This document shows, piece by piece, positions 12,698 through 14,438 of a stretch of 14,438 nt of DNA. The DNA comes from Pseudomonadota bacterium. Its GTDB lineage: Bacteria > Myxococcota > Myxococcia > Myxococcales > Myxococcaceae. A program made the translations under genes and the position numbers. Location of the stretch: positions 1 through 14,438 of the forward strand of contig JAFADT010000949.1 of the NCBI GenBank assembly GCA_023424585.1, given 5' to 3'. The notes below the pieces were generated by a model, which worked only from the letters and a program-made list of their open reading frames with translations, did not search any database and was not told the origin of the DNA. Numbering within the stretch: position 1 is the first letter of the stretch; every line of letters begins with the position of its first letter.

Positions 12698-14438
12698 CGG
12701 CGCGTCTCGGGAAAGGTCAGGGCGAAGGTTGTGCCTTCGGGGCTGGAGGAGGCCACCTGGATGCTGCCCTGGTGCAGGCCCATGATTCTGCGGCACAGCG
12801 CCAGCCCCAGGCCACTTCCATGCACCTCCGGCCCAGGCGTTGTCAGCCGGTAGAAGTCCTGGAACACGCGCTCCCATTCCTCCGGGGGGATGCCCACCCC
12901 GTTGTCGCTGAAGAGCACCGTGGCCCCGAAGCCCGGCTGCGGGTAGGCGCGCACGGTGAGGACCACCGGGCTGCGCTGGTTGTAGAGGCAGGCGTTGCGG
13001 CCCAGGTTGGCGAAGAGCATCCGGACGAGCGACGCGTCCGCGTCCAGCTCCACGTCCTCCACCTCCGAGCGCAGCTCCACCGGCACGGTGACGGCGTCCA
13101 GCAGGTCCTCGCGCAGGTTGCCCACCGCCTCCTCCAGCCGCACCCGCGCGGGCCGCAGCGCCCAGCGGCCCTTGTCGATGCGGTTGAAGGACAGGATGTT
13201 CTCCACCAGGAAGTGCAGCCCCTCCGCCGCGCGCACGATGCGGGTGGGGTAGTCCCCGGCCTCCGGGCTCTGGCCCAGCCGCCGCTCCAGCGTCTCCCCC
13301 AGCAGGCGGATGGACGCGAGCGGCGTGCGCAGCTCATGCGACACGGTGGAGACGAAGTCGCTCTTGAGCTCCACGAAGCGGTACTTGCGCTGCTGCGCCA
13401 CCACCGCCAGCGCTGCGATGGCCGACGCGAGCGCGCCGCACGCCGCGACGAGCAGCGTCTTCAGGCCGTAGCGCGCCTCGATGTCCGCCTCCGCCGCGGC
13501 CCAGCCGGGCGTGGCCACCTCCAGCCCCGGGTGCTTCAGGGGCCGCGCCACGCCGCCAGGGCCCAGGCGCACCTGGCCGTCCCGGGGGATGAGGTTGCGC
13601 CCGCGCAGCTCCTGCGTCAGCTCCGCGAGCAGCGCGGACATGTCCACGGCGAGGCCGTGCACTTGCTCGGCCGCGGGCTCCACGTACCACTGCTCGGCGA
13701 GCAGCGTGGGGCCGTCCAGCGGCTCCGGCAGCACCAGCGCGCCCGCGCCGACCTCCTGCACGCGCGCCACGAAGGCGTCCGAGGGCTCCTTGAGCGCCTG
13801 GCTCACCGCCACGATGCGCGCCTGGAGGAAGTTGAAGTCCGGCTGCGTGAGCTGGGACCTCGCGCGCAGCAGGTTCCGTTGCAGGCCCGCGTCCCGCGCC
13901 ATGCCGCCCAGCTCCTCCGGAAGGCCCTCGCGCACCAGCGCCCGGATGAGCGGAGGCGTGTCCTCGCCGCGGTGGAGGTACTCGACCGCGAGCAGGGTGA
14001 AGGGCAGCTCCTGGTCCGGCGGCAGCGGGTGCGCCGCGTGATAGCGCAGCAGCGCCTCCACCGCCGCGTCCTTGCGCGCCTCGGTGCCGGAGGCCAGGGC
14101 GGCCCCCGCCGCGCGCAGCCGGCCGAGGCGCTCCTGGTAGGGTGAGGGGGCCTGGCCGTCCTCCAGCGCGTGCGCCAGCATCGTGTAGTTGGCCTGGGCG
14201 GGGACGTCCGCGCCCTCCCGGGGCCAGTCCACGCGCGGCAGGAACTGGTGGCCGCGGAAGAGCAGGTAGTAGCCCTCCGCCGGCAGCAGGGGGTCGCCCA
14301 CCGCCGCGTTGAGGTTGGGCAGGCGGGTCTTCATCCGCTGCGCGAGCGCGGTGCGCAGGGACTCCGCCGCCAGCTGCTCCAGGGCCACCCGCCGCGAGCG
14401 CACCTGGGCGCGGGCGTCCTCACGCTCCTGGGTGAAGA
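12694..14438 (-). CDS. Transmembrane sensor histidine kinase (N-terminus beyond right edge)
   Basis: The frame is open to the window edge; the in-frame GTG at 14403 is probably internal, as EREDARAQVRSRR upstream continues the same helical segment. The visible part has a long extracytoplasmic domain of at least 310 residues with no family I can name. One membrane segment follows (LLVAACGALASAIAALAVVA, nt about 13460-13400). The dimerisation domain comes straight after it, with phospho-acceptor His at nt 13336-13338 (VSTVSHELRTPLAS). There is no HAMP domain between them. The ATPase domain has ANLGRNACLYN (N box), FSDNGVGIP (G1), FQDFYRL (F box) and HGSGLGLALCRRI (G2). It ends in FPETRR with the stop overlapping the response regulator start (ATGA at 12694-12697). 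The first membrane segment is presumably outside the window. Confidence 0.93.
   Translation of the reverse strand, partial: FTQEREDARAQVRSRRVALEQLAAESLRTALAQRMKTRLPNLNAAVGDPLLPAEGYYLLFRGHQFLPRVDWPREGADVPAQANYTMLAHALEDGQAPSPYQERLGRLRAAGAALASGTEARKDAAVEALLRYHAAHPLPPDQELPFTLLAVEYLHRGEDTPPLIRALVREGLPEELGGMARDAGLQRNLLRARSQLTQPDFNFLQARIVAVSQALKEPSDAFVARVQEVGAGALVLPEPLDGPTLLAEQWYVEPAAEQVHGLAVDMSALLAELTQELRGRNLIPRDGQVRLGPGGVARPLKHPGLEVATPGWAAAEADIEARYGLKTLLVAACGALASAIAALAVVAQQRKYRFVELKSDFVSTVSHELRTPLASIRLLGETLERRLGQSPEAGDYPTRIVRAAEGLHFLVENILSFNRIDKGRWALRPARVRLEEAVGNLREDLLDAVTVPVELRSEVEDVELDADASLVRMLFANLGRNACLYNQRSPVVLTVRAYPQPGFGATVLFSDNGVGIPPEEWERVFQDFYRLTTPGPEVHGSGLGLALCRRIMGLHQGSIQVASSSPEGTTFALTFPETRR

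Overview
The window is very GC-rich DNA with strongly G/C-biased third codon positions and tightly packed genes. Its content (a large two-component repertoire, an ELWxxDGT-repeat lipoprotein, a hybrid kinase with PAS and receiver domains, a TonB-family protein) fits a myxobacterium such as Corallococcus or Myxococcus. This placement is an inference from gene content and codon style, not from a marker gene. I see no rRNA, tRNA, insertion sequence, prophage or CRISPR array. Both window edges cut a gene.

Left part (1-4163). On the minus strand, a PolX-type DNA polymerase/3'-5' exonuclease is followed 19 nt later by the start of a secreted trypsin/HtrA-like protein that runs off the left edge and appears to lack its catalytic histidine. 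Divergent from polX, on the plus strand, is a three-gene run: a small soluble Rieske [2Fe-2S] protein, a MoaB/MogA-type molybdopterin enzyme with a 61-residue histidine-rich N-terminal extension, and a TIGR02757/DUF2400 protein. The last carries an endonuclease III-like Asp-Thr-His motif and a C-terminal four-cysteine cluster motif.

Middle part (4164-7770). A candidate promoter precedes a cytoplasmic hybrid histidine kinase (degenerate receiver - PAS - HisKA - HATPase - receiver). The kinase stop codon overlaps, in an ATGA, the start of a membrane-anchored alpha/beta-hydrolase-like protein, so the two are probably translationally coupled. A small secreted protein gene follows and overlaps tail-to-tail, by 94 nt, the ELWxxDGT lipoprotein gene on the other strand.

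Right part (7677-14438), all minus strand. Reading in the direction of transcription from the right edge: a membrane sensor histidine kinase (N-terminus beyond the edge), an OmpR/PhoB-type response regulator overlapping it by ATGA, a TonB-family protein, a 329-bp non-coding gap with two inverted repeats (one terminator-like), a calcineurin-like metallophosphoesterase, a short PQQ-type beta-propeller protein, and the eight-repeat ELWxxDGT lipoprotein. The kinase and regulator form an obvious phosphorelay pair. Whether they control the adjacent tonB-like gene is an inference from position.

I did not find a clear multi-gene novel system. The most worthwhile oddities are the His-rich MoaB fusion, the DUF2400 protein with DNA-glycosylase-like signatures, the apparently inactivated HtrA-like protein, the pseudo-receiver at the front of the hybrid kinase, and the convergent gene overlap that may mark a truncated gene.
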